Source: Bacillus sp. USDA818B3_A
GTDB taxonomy: Bacteria; Bacillota; Bacilli; Bacillales; Cytobacillaceae
Assembly: GCF_009928415.1 (NCBI RefSeq)
Contig: NZ_JAABNN010000027.1
Span: 1 to 45,924 of the forward strand
Direction: 5' to 3'
Length of the DNA: 45,924 bases
Positions 33,405 to 43,391 of the stretch are shown one piece after another. Within the stretch, counting starts at the first letter, position 1. Every line of letters starts with the position of its first letter. The position numbers were made by a program, and so were the translations under genes. The notes under the pieces are model-generated. The model saw only the letters and a list, made by a program, of their open reading frames with translations. It did no database searches and was not told the origin of the DNA.

Positions 33405-34688
33405 ATGGTGATATTTAAGGAAAACTTGTTTTTAGTTTTTATGAAATATATCTTAATTTTGTTTGTTGTTCTTAATTCTAAAACAGTTTATTTTGGTATT
33501 ATTCATAATACATTAACACAATATACTTTTATTGTTTTATTCATTATAGGCTTATTTTTTATTAGGATTTCTATTAGAGCAATTAAAATTAATTTGACAA
33601 GATTTACATTGATGCTGCTTTATATTCTTATTAATGTATTCATTAATTTTAGTGGAATGGGGAGTTCACATTTCAAAATTGTAATAATCTTTGTTATTAA
33701 TATAATCTTGATGTCTTTTATTTGCTCACAATTTACTAATTTTGAAATTGCGAATGTCTATGTGAATCTGATGAGTATAATTGCAATTATTAGCCTGATT
33801 TGTTTTAGTTTAGCTATTTTTTCACCGGATATCCCCTCAAAATTCGCTACAACTTATCAAGCCGGAAGTAACGGAAATTATGTCCTATCACCTTTTTACA
33901 TGTGGGGATGGGGACGGATCGCTACTCGGAATTCAGGACTATTTTGGGAGCCTGGTGCTTTTCAGGCATTTATTATGGTGGCTTTACTTATGACACTGTT
34001 AGTTTTGTTACCTATAAGCCAAAACATGAAAAATCTAAAGAAATTAAAAGCTCAATTTATAATTTTTTGTATTACAATTCTAACTACACAATCTACTACT
34101 TCTTATATTCTTTTTATTTTGTTAATTACTGTATTCTATAAAGATGTTAAAGAATTATTTCTAACTAATTCATCTAAAAATGGCCGTTTAATAAAAGGAT
34201 TTGTTACTTTTATATTCATATCAATAGGTATTTATTATGTGTTTGCTTCTAACAATATCTCAGATAAATTTTCCGGTATGGGAAATGAATATTCTTCTGT
34301 AGCAATCAGAATGAATGATACCATTCAAAGTATAAACTTAATAAAAGAAGGCGGTTTTGTTGGCTTAGGGAAAACAGATAATACAAAAAATATGGAAGTA
34401 ATGAATGATATTAATAATAACTCCAATGGAATCATGAACATGCTATATACCTATGGTCTTTTCTTTGGTGCTATATATATATTTTTTTATAAAAAAGGAA
34501 TTGATAGTTTTTTTATAATAAGTAAAAGTAGGAAAAAGTATTTCTTGTATTTAGTTTTTATTATATTCAACTTTACAGAAGGATTCTATTGGTTGTCGTT
34601 TTTTATATTATTTTTATTTGAAACAAAAACGTATAAATTCGAATACTTAAAAAGCAAAGATATTAAAATTATCGGAGGAGACGAGTAG
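33405..34688 (+). CDS. O-antigen/EPS polymerase Wzy
   Basis: 427 aa, about 10-11 hydrophobic spans separated by short basic loops, with one longer extracytoplasmic stretch around residues 140-185. It contains RNSGLFWEPGAFQAF (about 179-193), a motif shared by many Wzy and O-antigen ligase-like proteins. It joins lipid-linked repeat units at the outer face of the membrane. The region is very AT-rich (strings of Ile, Phe, Asn, Lys codons), as is common for Wzy. Its stop codon overlaps the GTG start of the next gene by one base. Confidence 0.85.
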   Translation: MVIFKENLFLVFMKYILILFVVLNSKTVYFGIIHNTLTQYTFIVLFIIGLFFIRISIRAIKINLTRFTLMLLYILINVFINFSGMGSSHFKIVIIFVINIILMSFICSQFTNFEIANVYVNLMSIIAIISLICFSLAIFSPDIPSKFATTYQAGSNGNYVLSPFYMWGWGRIATRNSGLFWEPGAFQAFIMVALLMTLLVLLPISQNMKNLKKLKAQFIIFCITILTTQSTTSYILFILLITVFYKDVKELFLTNSSKNGRLIKGFVTFIFISIGIYYVFASNNISDKFSGMGNEYSSVAIRMNDTIQSINLIKEGGFVGLGKTDNTKNMEVMNDINNNSNGIMNMLYTYGLFFGAIYIFFYKKGIDSFFIISKSRKKYFLYLVFIIFNFTEGFYWLSFFILFLFETKTYKFEYLKSKDIKIIGGDE

Positions 34689-35557
34689 TGAATAAAAGTG
34701 TTAAAATAGCAGTTTGTCTAACCTGTCATAATAGAAAAGAAAAGACTATTAAATGTTTAGATTCATTACACAAACAGAGGGCATTAAACAATGGACAATG
34801 CATTCTTTCAATTTTTCTCTGTGATGATGGATCAAATGATGGGACAGCAGATGAGGTAAAACGAAAATATCCAAATATTAATGTAATTCAAGGTGATGGA
34901 ACCTTGTTTTGGGCGAGAGGAATGGAAGTAGCTTTTTCTGCATCAAGGAATACAGAACCAGATTTCTTTTTAATGATCAATGACGATGTAGAGTTTAATG
35001 ATAATATGTTAGAACTAATGATAGATTCATATAATGCAGCAGTTAAAAACAGTAAGCTTGTTTCAGTTGTAGGTACTTTAAAGGATTCAAAAACAAATGA
35101 ATGGTCATATGGCGGGAAAATGTGGAAGAAGAGACTTTATAAAGATGTAAAGAGTGTTGTATATCCCCAAGTTCCATTTGCTAAATGTGATTTGGCGAAT
35201 TGGAATTGTTTTTTAATTCCTGCGGATTTAGCAGCAATTGTTGGGAATATTGAAACTGCGTATACACATGCAATGGCTGATTATGATTATTCAATAAGGA
35301 TAATGAAAAATGGTGGACAAATTGTTGTTGCATCTGATTATGTTGGGACATGTTCAAGAAATAATATAGAAGGAACCTGGCAGGATGTAAGTATACCATT
35401 ATTTAAGAGGTATAAATTACTTCATAACAGAACTGCTAGACCACCTAAATCTTACGCTTATTATTGCAAAATTGCATATGGAAAGGCATGGTTGTATTGG
35501 TTTTTTATTCAATACATTTGGATAGCAAAAACTAGCATTCAACATAGAATTAAATGA
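34688..35557 (+). CDS. Glycosyltransferase family 2 (GT-A)
   Basis: 289 aa. N-terminal nucleotide-binding region: AVCLTCHNRKEKTIKCLDSL, then FLCDDGSNDGTADEV and the metal-binding FLMINDDVEFNDN (about 97-109). GWxxN-type acceptor region around NWNCFLIPADLA, with AMADYDYSIRI. It resembles rhamnosyl/galactosyl-type GT2 enzymes. The C-terminal tail has an aromatic, basic membrane-facing end. GTG start overlapping the Wzy stop codon by one base, so coupled translation. Sugar unknown. Confidence 0.87.
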   Translation: MNKSVKIAVCLTCHNRKEKTIKCLDSLHKQRALNNGQCILSIFLCDDGSNDGTADEVKRKYPNINVIQGDGTLFWARGMEVAFSASRNTEPDFFLMINDDVEFNDNMLELMIDSYNAAVKNSKLVSVVGTLKDSKTNEWSYGGKMWKKRLYKDVKSVVYPQVPFAKCDLANWNCFLIPADLAAIVGNIETAYTHAMADYDYSIRIMKNGGQIVVASDYVGTCSRNNIEGTWQDVSIPLFKRYKLLHNRTARPPKSYAYYCKIAYGKAWLYWFFIQYIWIAKTSIQHRIK

Positions 35558-35618
35558 AATTTATTAGCCAAAGTGCATTTTTTGGTCAATAGAAGTGAAT
35601 AAATTTATTTAAAGTTTT

Positions 35619-35647
35619 TTGAATAAAATATAAATCTACCATATAAT
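35619..35647 (+). promoter_or_regulatory. Candidate internal sigma-A promoter in the EPS operon
   Basis: TTGAAT (35619-35624), exactly 17 bp, TATAAT (35642-35647). It lies about 185 bp before the next gene; the leader contains a small hairpin TTTTGC/GCAAAA (35680-35695). The flanking 275-bp gap has no ORF. Confidence 0.55.
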
Positions 35648-35832
35648 GCAAATGAAAAAGGATTACTAGTATATCTAAGTTTTGCCTTAGCAAAAAACAT
35701 AGGCAGAATTATTTTAGAATTTTGTAATATTTATCTTATTCTTTCTTTAAAATGAGAATCCTAAGGGAAACAGAATGGATAAAGTAATAATTCCTGAAGG
35801 TTAATAGTAAATTAGTCAAAGGTGGTCAATCA

Positions 35833-36387
35833 ATGAAAAGGAAGATAAAAAAATTTCTTTCAAAGTTAGGATTTAGAGAGCAAAAATGTGTCTACGAATT
35901 TAGAAAATTACCTGGGGTAATTATTGAAGATGGAAATAGATTCATAAATCCCGAAATGGTGACAATTGATGGCTACGTTTATATAGGTCCAAACTGTTAC
36001 TTTCAAGCACCAGGGGGAATAATTCTAAAACAAGGGGTATGTATTGGCCCTTATGTAACATTCTTAACTGAAAATCATAGATATGATTCACCAGACCTAA
36101 TGGCAATTCCGTATGATCTTAAGAATATAAGAAAACCAATAATAATAGAGGTAAACTCATGGATAGGTCAAAGAGCAATAATATTACCTGGAGTTACTAT
36201 TGGTGAGGGAGCAGTTGTGGGTGCTGGGTCTGTTGTTACAAAAGACGTTGAACCATGCTCTATTGTTGGTGGCAACCCTGCAAAACATATTAAATATAGA
36301 GATAAAGATGTTTATTATAAACTTAAAAATGAAGGAAAAATACTTCGTAAAATTAAAGACGATTTGATAAAAAAGGGAACGACTTAA
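35833..36387 (+). CDS. Hexapeptide-repeat acyltransferase (WcaF/maltose O-acetyltransferase-like)
   Basis: 184 aa. Hexapeptide repeats: VTIDGYVYIGPNCYF, IILKQGVCIGPYVTF, the active-site loop LTENHRYDSP (catalytic His about 79), IIIEVNSWIGQRAIILPG, VTIGEGAVVGAGSVVTKDV and GGNPAKHIKYR. The N-terminal basic segment is short. It would O-acetylate the repeat unit; with the enzyme at 32791 this gives two acetylation steps. A 150-bp AT-rich gap follows. Ribosome site AAAGGTGG. Acceptor sugar unknown. Confidence 0.87.
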   Translation: MKRKIKKFLSKLGFREQKCVYEFRKLPGVIIEDGNRFINPEMVTIDGYVYIGPNCYFQAPGGIILKQGVCIGPYVTFLTENHRYDSPDLMAIPYDLKNIRKPIIIEVNSWIGQRAIILPGVTIGEGAVVGAGSVVTKDVEPCSIVGGNPAKHIKYRDKDVYYKLKNEGKILRKIKDDLIKKGTT

Positions 36388-36536
36388 GTTAGCGATTCTT
36401 GCCAATCAAAACTTGGTATATTAGATGATTCGTCTATAATTTTAAGGTTTAATCGTTTTTCTTAGTTAATTTTTCAGGACCTTTGCTCATTTATTATTCA
36501 GAGGGAAGCTAGCATAATTTGGAGGTAATGTAGTAA

Positions 36537-37811
36537 ATGAAGCTATTATGGATTACTAATCAAGCTATTCCAATAATCGCAGAAGATATTGGAATAAATA
36601 TTGGAAGAGGTGGCGGATGGCTAGTAGAATTAAGTAGACAGCTTTCAGCAATTTCTAATATTGAGTTATGCATTGCATTTCCTATTCCAAACAATAAAGA
36701 GTCTCTATATGGAACATTGAATGATATTCAATATTATGCTGTTCCATTTGAGAAAAACACTACAAAATTTAATTTACGTGAAGTAGAAAAATTTGAATCT
36801 ATAATTAGAGAATTTAAACCAGATCTAGTTCATATATGGGGAACGGAATATATTCACTCTTACTGTGCAATGATGGCATGTAAAAATTTAAACTTGTTAG
36901 ATAATACTGTTATATCTATACAGGGGTTAGTTTCAATCTATGCAAAGCATTTTGATGGATATATTGAAGAAAAATATATAAATAAATGCACAATAAGAGA
37001 GTTAATTAAGAGAGATAGTATAGTCCATCAAAAAAGAGATTTTGTTAAGAGAGGAAAATACGAAATAGAGGCTTTAAAAATTGCTAAGCATGTAATTGGT
37101 CGAACAGATTGGGATAGTGCTTGTTCTAGTCAAATAAATCCGAACGTTCAATATCATTTCTGTAACGAGACTTTAAGAAATCAATTTTACAATAAAGCAT
37201 GGGATATTAATCAATGCGAAAGACATTCAATCTTTGTTAGTCAGAGTCAATATCCTATTAAAGGGTTACACATTTTGTTAGAGGCATTACCTACAATATT
37301 AAAAAAATATCCTAACACTATTATTTACACAACTGGTAGAAATAGATTAGACAGGGGCCTAAAAGCAATTCTTAAAGAAAAGACTTATGATAAATATTTA
37401 ATAAAGCTTATCAAAAAGTATTCACTAGAAAATCATGTAGTCTTTCTAGGTGGTCTAAACGAAAATGAAATGTCTGATAGGTTTTGTAAGTCACATGTAT
37501 TTGTATCTGCATCATCAATTGAAAATTCGCCAAACTCCGTTGGAGAAGCAATGCTTCTTGGAGTACCAGTTGTTACTTCTGATGTAGGTGGAGTGAAAAA
37601 TATGATTGTTCATGAAGAAGAGGGTTATGTGTACCAAGCTGATGCTCCTTATATGTTAGCTCATTATATTTGTAATATTTTTCACAATGATGAGATTGCC
37701 TTAAAGTTCTCTCAGAACGGAAGGAGACATGCACAAATAACTCATAATAGAGAAGTCAATTTGGAAAAATTACTAAAAATATATAGAGAATTAGAGAAAC
37801 AGTCAGATTAA
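36537..37811 (+). CDS. Glycosyltransferase family 4 (GT-B)
   Basis: 424 aa. INIGRGGGWLVELSRQLS is the Gly-rich acceptor-domain loop; IFVSQSQYPIKGLHILLEAL, VVFLGGLNENEMSDRF, the EX7E motif ENSPNSVGE, then GVPVVTSDVGGVKNMI. A Cys- and Lys-rich insert (about 130-190) lies between the two halves. Cytoplasmic. ATG start with GGAGG about 11 nt upstream. Sugar unknown. It lies 18 bp before the pyruvyltransferase. Confidence 0.87.
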   Translation: MKLLWITNQAIPIIAEDIGINIGRGGGWLVELSRQLSAISNIELCIAFPIPNNKESLYGTLNDIQYYAVPFEKNTTKFNLREVEKFESIIREFKPDLVHIWGTEYIHSYCAMMACKNLNLLDNTVISIQGLVSIYAKHFDGYIEEKYINKCTIRELIKRDSIVHQKRDFVKRGKYEIEALKIAKHVIGRTDWDSACSSQINPNVQYHFCNETLRNQFYNKAWDINQCERHSIFVSQSQYPIKGLHILLEALPTILKKYPNTIIYTTGRNRLDRGLKAILKEKTYDKYLIKLIKKYSLENHVVFLGGLNENEMSDRFCKSHVFVSASSIENSPNSVGEAMLLGVPVVTSDVGGVKNMIVHEEEGYVYQADAPYMLAHYICNIFHNDEIALKFSQNGRRHAQITHNREVNLEKLLKIYRELEKQSD

Positions 37812-37829
37812 GAAGGAGTTTAAAAGTAT

Positions 37830-38828
37830 ATGAATTATGAAACAGTACCTGCAAAAGTGAAAGAAAAATATTATAAAATATCATTATTTGAACCCAGTAT
37901 ATCAAGTGAAAATATTGGTGATCATATTATTCAAGATTATTGTATGTCTATATGTAAGGATATCTTTGGAGAATCTATGTATGTTTCAATTCCTACGAGA
38001 TCAAAATTAACAAAACGTAACTACTCTCATATTAAGTCTTCTGATTTTTCATTAGTTTTCGGTACAAATTTACTTGCATCAAATATGAGGAAAAGAAAGC
38101 AATGGGATATTGACTTTAAAGATACAAAGTATATTAATAATGCAGTATTATTTGGTGTTGGTTGGTGGCAGTATCAAGAATCACCTGATTGGTATACTAG
38201 GGTACTGCTAAAAAAAATACTAAGTAATAATCTAATGCATTCTGTTAGAGATTCTTATACAGAAAACAAGTTAAAATCAATTGGAATAAAAAATGTAGTA
38301 AATACTGCATGTCCGACGATGTGGAACCTTACACCTGAATTTTGTAGTACCATTCCTGAAAATAAATCAAAAAATGTAGTAACAACTCTTACAAATTATA
38401 ACAAAAATCCTGAAAGTGATAAGGCATTTTTAGAGGTTTTGCTAAAAAATTATGATGGAGTATATGTGTGGTTACAAGCAGTTGAAGATTATAATTATAC
38501 TAAATCACTTGTAAGTGATTCAAAGATTCATTTTGTAGCACCCACACTTTCAGAATATGATGAAATTTTAAAAGACAATGATATTGAATACGTTGGTACA
38601 AGATTACACGGAGGTATTCGAGCTTTAAATAATCATAAAAGAAGTATCATTTTAGCAGTTGACAATAGAGCAACAGAAATATCAAAAGATACGAATTTAA
38701 TGGTATTACAAAGAGATGAAGATCACTTAAAACTTGAAACCATAATAAATAGTGACTTTAAAACTAGCATAGTTTTGCCTCAAGAGAATATCAACAAGTG
38801 GAAAAGTCAATTTGTCAACATAATGTGA
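37830..38828 (+). CDS. Polysaccharide pyruvyl transferase family protein
   Basis: 332 aa, PF04230 family, which adds ketal-linked pyruvate from PEP to a sugar of the repeat unit or of wall polymers (CsaB, EpsO and WcaK types). Features: SSENIGDHIIQDY near the N-terminus (the start loop of the GT-B-like fold), LVFGTNLLAS, SVRDSYTENKLKSIGI, TACPTMWNL and YVGTRLHGGIRALNNHKRSI, where the RLHGGI segment is the usual C-terminal signature. AGGAG upstream of the ATG. It predicts an acidic, pyruvylated EPS. Confidence 0.87.
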   Translation: MNYETVPAKVKEKYYKISLFEPSISSENIGDHIIQDYCMSICKDIFGESMYVSIPTRSKLTKRNYSHIKSSDFSLVFGTNLLASNMRKRKQWDIDFKDTKYINNAVLFGVGWWQYQESPDWYTRVLLKKILSNNLMHSVRDSYTENKLKSIGIKNVVNTACPTMWNLTPEFCSTIPENKSKNVVTTLTNYNKNPESDKAFLEVLLKNYDGVYVWLQAVEDYNYTKSLVSDSKIHFVAPTLSEYDEILKDNDIEYVGTRLHGGIRALNNHKRSIILAVDNRATEISKDTNLMVLQRDEDHLKLETIINSDFKTSIVLPQENINKWKSQFVNIM

Positions 38829-38853
38829 TGACAAGTGGTATTAGGAGGAAGAC

Positions 38854-40383
38854 ATGAACCAATCACGCACTTCAAAATCGGCCAAAAATGTGATCATGGT
38901 TTATATTAATCAAATTGTAAGCATTATTTTGCAATTTTTAAGCCGGACAGTTTTTATATATGCTCTAGGGGTTAGTTATCTGGGATTTAATAGCTTATTT
39001 AGTGATGTACTTAAATTATTATCACTGGCCGATCTAGGATTTAGTTCAGCGATGGCATATACTTTTTATGAGCCTTTAGCAAAAAATGACAAGGCAAAAA
39101 TAGCGTCTTTAATTAGATTTTATAAAAAGGTTTACAGGATAATTGCCGTAGCAGTAGCTATTTTAGGATTTTGTTTAATACCATTCTTAGACATAATTGT
39201 TAAAACTGAGAAACCAATTCCAAATTTAACTCTGTATTACTTATTATTTTTGTCAAATTCAGTTATGTCTTATTTGTTTGTATACAAGACAACATTACTA
39301 GTCGCTGATCAAAAAAATTATATTGTAGTAAAATTAAAAACTAAATTAAATTTTGTTGTAACGATCATACAAATGATATTTCTCTTACTTTCAAAAAACT
39401 TTATTGTTTATTTAATTATTATGAATGTATCCACATTTTTACAAAATGTTTTACCGTCAATGCAAGTAGATAAATTATATCCAGAAATAAAAAAGGGTTT
39501 GCCATTATCCAAAAAGGAATCCAAAAGTATTTTTGGCAATTTGAGATCGGCATTTATATATAAATTGTCAAATACGCTTATAAATAGCACCGATAATATT
39601 TTAATATCTGTTTTAGTTGGCACAGTTTGGGTTGGATATTATTCGAACTATCTCATTATTATCAGTTCCGTAACTACGTTTGTTTCGGGGATATTTACTT
39701 CTATGACTGCAAGTGTAGGTAATCTAATTGTTACAGAGAAGCCTGAGAAAAGATTTCAAATTTTTAACAGTGAACAAGTATTGTCATTTGTTGTTGCTGG
39801 TGTAGTGGTTCCTTGTTTCTGTCTTCTCTCAAATGATTTTATTTATGTTTGGCTAGGAAAAGAATTTGTACTAAATAAACTAGTTGTATATGGAATATCT
39901 ATTAATTTCTATTTAACTTGTATTTTTCAACCACTTTGGTCATTTCGGGAAGCAAGCGGTTTATACAGAAAAACTAAGTATGTTATGACTGTTACTGCAA
40001 TTATTAATTTAATCTTATCTTTAGTGTTGGGAAAGATGATAGGGTTGCCGGGTATTTTAATTGCAACTGCTATTTCCAGACTTTCTACCTACTTTTGGTA
40101 TGAACCTAATATCCTCTTTAAGGAATATTTTGAAAAAAGTTCGAAGTTATTCTACAAAGCTGTTTTTAAGAATACCATTTTTCTCGTCTTTGAAATTTTC
40201 CTGGTTGGCAAAATAATAAACTATTTTAGTGTAGAAAGTTGGTTACATTGGCTAATTAAAGCTATTGTGTGTGGTATATTAAGCTTAATATTAACTATTC
40301 TATTATATAGAAAGTCAGAAGGTTTTGGTTTTATTGTGACTAAAATGAAGTCTTTAAACATTAAAAAGTTAAAAATGAATTAA
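38854..40383 (+). CDS. Repeat-unit flippase Wzx (MATE/MOP superfamily)
   Basis: 509 aa with about 12-14 hydrophobic spans, of the polysaccharide-export (PST) branch. The N-terminus has the usual NVIMVYINQIVSIILQFLSR followed by SYLGFNSLFSDVLKLLSLADLGFSSA. It flips the undecaprenyl-PP-linked repeat to the outer leaflet for Wzy. AGGAGG upstream of the ATG. A 190-bp AT-rich gap follows with a small palindrome, no clear terminator. Confidence 0.9.
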   Translation: MNQSRTSKSAKNVIMVYINQIVSIILQFLSRTVFIYALGVSYLGFNSLFSDVLKLLSLADLGFSSAMAYTFYEPLAKNDKAKIASLIRFYKKVYRIIAVAVAILGFCLIPFLDIIVKTEKPIPNLTLYYLLFLSNSVMSYLFVYKTTLLVADQKNYIVVKLKTKLNFVVTIIQMIFLLLSKNFIVYLIIMNVSTFLQNVLPSMQVDKLYPEIKKGLPLSKKESKSIFGNLRSAFIYKLSNTLINSTDNILISVLVGTVWVGYYSNYLIIISSVTTFVSGIFTSMTASVGNLIVTEKPEKRFQIFNSEQVLSFVVAGVVVPCFCLLSNDFIYVWLGKEFVLNKLVVYGISINFYLTCIFQPLWSFREASGLYRKTKYVMTVTAIINLILSLVLGKMIGLPGILIATAISRLSTYFWYEPNILFKEYFEKSSKLFYKAVFKNTIFLVFEIFLVGKIINYFSVESWLHWLIKAIVCGILSLILTILLYRKSEGFGFIVTKMKSLNIKKLKMN

Positions 40384-40573
40384 GTTGGTTAATGATGAGG
40401 CAAGCTGTCACTTTCAAAATATTTGAAATTTTATTAGTCTATTTAGTTAGTGGCATTTACGAGAGAATATTTTGGATTATCAGTTATCGCTAAAGTATAT
40501 TACAATTTATAGGACATTAATATAAATTTAGTTTAGTAACAATTATTAAATATATAGATAAGGTGGGACAATA

Positions 40574-41893
40574 ATGAAAATAGCAGTAGCTGGAACGGGA
40601 TATGTAGGATTAGTTACAGGTGTCTGTCTTGCGGAAAATGGCCATAATGTCACTTGTGTTGATATAGATTATAAAAAGGTAGCCTTAATGAATGCGGGAA
40701 TATCCCCTATATATGAACCAGGTCTTGAAGAATTACTTGCTAAAAATATAGATCGTTTAAATTTTACAACCGATTATAAAGAAGCGTATAAAAATGCAGA
40801 TGTTATTTTCATTGGAGTAGGAACTCCAGAAAAGCAAGATGGTTCGGCTAATTTAAGCTATGTTTTTGGAGTAGCAGAACAAATTGCGGAAAGTATTGAG
40901 AGAGATTGTATTGTTGTTATTAAATCAACTGTTCCAATAGGTACAAATGATAAAATAGAAGATATGATTAAATCTAGATTGATACATGATGTAAAAGTAC
41001 ATGTAGCTTCTAATCCCGAGTTTTTGGCACAGGGTACTGCAGTAAGGGACACACTACATGCATCAAGAATAGTTATAGGGGTAGAAGAACCATCCGCTGG
41101 TGAGATTTTAAAAAAGGTTTACCAAGACTTTGATGCTCCAATTGTTGTTACAAATAGAAAAAGTGCTGAGATGATTAAGTATGCATCCAATGACTTTCTT
41201 GCACTGAAGATTTCCTTTATAAATGAAATTGCTAACCTATGTGAGATTATTGGAGCGGATATAGAGGACGTTGCTCATGGAATGGGCTACGATAGTAGAA
41301 TAGGAAATCGGTTTTTGAATGCAGGTATAGGTTATGGCGGTTCATGTTTCCCTAAAGATACAAAGGCATTGCACTGGCTGGCGAATTTTCATGATAATGA
41401 GTTGAAAACTGTGAAAGCAGCAATTGATGTAAATGAAAATCAAAAGCTAAAATTAATAAAAAAATCTCGTAAGTACTTTGATAGTTTTAATGGTTTGAGT
41501 GTAGCTGTTTTAGGGCTAACCTTTAAGCCAGGAACAGATGACTTAAGAGAAGCCCCTACACTTGTAAATATCCCCATAATGCTGGAAGATGGCGCGAACA
41601 TAAAAGCATGGGATCCTGTTGGAGTAGAAAACTTTAAGAAACAGTATTCTAACGAAATTACCTATTGCAACACGATTGAAGAAACCATTAAGGATGCTGA
41701 TGTTTGTTTTATTTTTACAGAATGGGACGAAGTGAAAGACTTTAATTTATCAAAATACACTGAGTTAATGAAAAGTCCTATCATCCTTGACGGAAGAAAC
41801 TGTTATGATTTAACAAGTGCTAAAAAAGCACACATAATTTACGATTCAATTGGTAGAGAAACAGTCAATAACTATGAAGTCGCTTTGGTATAG
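40574..41893 (+). CDS. ugd: UDP-glucose 6-dehydrogenase
   Basis: 439 aa. It oxidises UDP-glucose to UDP-glucuronate with two NAD+. Motifs: GTGYVGLVTGVCLAE (Rossmann), GVGTPEKQDGSANLSYV, STVPIGT, NPEFLAQGTAVRD, KYASNDFLALKISFINE (Lys202, Asn206), GYGGSCFPKDTKAL with nucleophile Cys258, and GLTFKPGTDDLREAP. It is of the TuaD/Ugd type known as a target of BY-kinases, and a kinase is encoded at 24469. A GDP-mannose dehydrogenase is less likely because the enzyme keeps the UDP-glucose-type signatures. AAGGTGG before the ATG. Confidence 0.92.
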   Translation: MKIAVAGTGYVGLVTGVCLAENGHNVTCVDIDYKKVALMNAGISPIYEPGLEELLAKNIDRLNFTTDYKEAYKNADVIFIGVGTPEKQDGSANLSYVFGVAEQIAESIERDCIVVIKSTVPIGTNDKIEDMIKSRLIHDVKVHVASNPEFLAQGTAVRDTLHASRIVIGVEEPSAGEILKKVYQDFDAPIVVTNRKSAEMIKYASNDFLALKISFINEIANLCEIIGADIEDVAHGMGYDSRIGNRFLNAGIGYGGSCFPKDTKALHWLANFHDNELKTVKAAIDVNENQKLKLIKKSRKYFDSFNGLSVAVLGLTFKPGTDDLREAPTLVNIPIMLEDGANIKAWDPVGVENFKKQYSNEITYCNTIEETIKDADVCFIFTEWDEVKDFNLSKYTELMKSPIILDGRNCYDLTSAKKAHIIYDSIGRETVNNYEVALV

Positions 41894-41993
41894 TTAAAAA
41901 AGTTAAAAAGCCTAAAATTTTTAAAGAATATACTATATTCTCACTGTCAATCCAAAATAGGCCTAAAGTGCCTGTTTTATGGAGGGGAAAATA

Positions 41994-43382
41994 ATGAAAC
42001 TTGTATTACTTTCAGGCGGCTCAGGAAAGCGCCTATGGCCATTATCAAACGACACAAGGTCCAAACAGTTTTTAAAAGTATTAGAAGGCAAAAATGTAGA
42101 AAAACAATCAATGGTCCAACGTGTATGGGGTCAGATTAAAACAGTTGGGCTTGTGGATTCATCACTTATTGCCACTTCTAAAATGCAAAGAGATATGATC
42201 CATAGCCAAATCGGCATAGATGTCCCACTAATTATAGAGCCTGAACGTCGGGATACTTTCCCAGCGATTGCATTAGCAGCTTCTTTTCTGTTTTCTGTTC
42301 AAAATGTATCGGAGGATGAAGTGGTAGTGGTATTACCTGTGGATCCTTATGTAGAAGACAACTTTTTTGAGAAAGTAAAAGAATTAGAAAATGTATTGCT
42401 GGATTCAGAAGCCGATTTGGCCTTAGTGGGTGTTAGACCTACTTATCCTTCTTCTAAATATGGCTATATTGTTCCAAAAGATAAAGTAGATGACGATTCA
42501 TATTTTACTGTTAATCATTTTACAGAGAAGCCAAGTGAAGAAAAGGCTCAAACCTTAATTGATATGAACGCTCTTTGGAACTGTGGCGTATTTGCTTTTA
42601 AATTAAAGTATTTAATAAAAATATTAGTTGAAAAAGATTTACCACTTCATTATGAGAATCTTTCAGACTACTACACCAATCTACCAAAGATTAGCTTTGA
42701 TTATGAGGTAGTAGAAAGGGCGAACCATATTGTAGCGCTTCCTTATGATGGCTACTGGAAAGATCTTGGGACATGGAATACATTAACAGAAGAGATGGCT
42801 ACATCACAATTAGGTAAAGGTGTTGTCAGTGATGATACAGTTAACACCCATTTAATCAATGAGTTGGATATTCCTGTTACTGTCATCGGTGTAAAGGATA
42901 TTATTGTTGCTGCCAGTCCTGATGGTATTTTAGTTGCCGATAAAGCTTCAAGTCCAAAAATTAAAGATTTAATTAGTGGATTTGATCAGCCACCAATGTA
43001 TGAGGAGCGGATTTGGGGTTGGTCTCGAGTACTTGACTATGCCAAGTATGATGATGGGAACGAAATGGTAACAAAACGAATTTGTATACACGAAGGAAAA
43101 AATTCCAGTTATCATTACCATAACTTGCGTGATGAGGTATGGACCATTGTTCGTGGAGAAGGTGAACTAGCATTGGATGACTATATTACTCGAGTAAAAG
43201 CAGGGGATATCATTCATCTTCCAGCAGGAAAGAAGCATGGAATAAAGGCATTTTCAGAATTGGAGTTTGTTGAAGTTCAAACTGGGGTCGGCATAAGTGA
43301 TGAAGATTTTACGCGACTCTATTTTAAATGGGATGACGTTATTAATCACTTCAATAAGTCTAAAGCAAAAGTGATATTATAA
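41994..43382 (+). CDS. manC: Mannose-1-phosphate guanylyltransferase (possible bifunctional with phosphomannose isomerase domain)
   Basis: 462 aa from the ATG at 41994; an ATG at 41979 overlaps the GGAGGGG site. N-terminal nucleotidyltransferase: LSGGSGKRLWPLSNDTRSKQ, EPERRDTFPAIALA, VLPVDPYVEDN, FTEKPSEEKA, WNCGVFAFK, GYWKDLGTWNTL. The C-terminal part (about 350-455) is a cupin of the ManA-type fold: YHYHNLRDEVWTIVRGEGEL with His ligands and GDIIHLPAGKKHGIKA. It makes GDP-mannose for Gmd. Type-II ManC enzymes carry such a domain, with or without isomerase activity. No separate phosphomannose isomerase or clear phosphomannomutase is seen besides the PgcA-like genes. Confidence 0.92.
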   Translation: MKLVLLSGGSGKRLWPLSNDTRSKQFLKVLEGKNVEKQSMVQRVWGQIKTVGLVDSSLIATSKMQRDMIHSQIGIDVPLIIEPERRDTFPAIALAASFLFSVQNVSEDEVVVVLPVDPYVEDNFFEKVKELENVLLDSEADLALVGVRPTYPSSKYGYIVPKDKVDDDSYFTVNHFTEKPSEEKAQTLIDMNALWNCGVFAFKLKYLIKILVEKDLPLHYENLSDYYTNLPKISFDYEVVERANHIVALPYDGYWKDLGTWNTLTEEMATSQLGKGVVSDDTVNTHLINELDIPVTVIGVKDIIVAASPDGILVADKASSPKIKDLISGFDQPPMYEERIWGWSRVLDYAKYDDGNEMVTKRICIHEGKNSSYHYHNLRDEVWTIVRGEGELALDDYITRVKAGDIIHLPAGKKHGIKAFSELEFVEVQTGVGISDEDFTRLYFKWDDVINHFNKSKAKVIL

Positions 43383-43391
43383 TTATTTTGA

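Noticed and set aside
40412..40434. TTTCAAA-ATA-TTTGAAA palindrome after wzx as a terminator
   Set aside because: The stem is entirely AT-rich except one pair and the loop is three bases; too weak to call.
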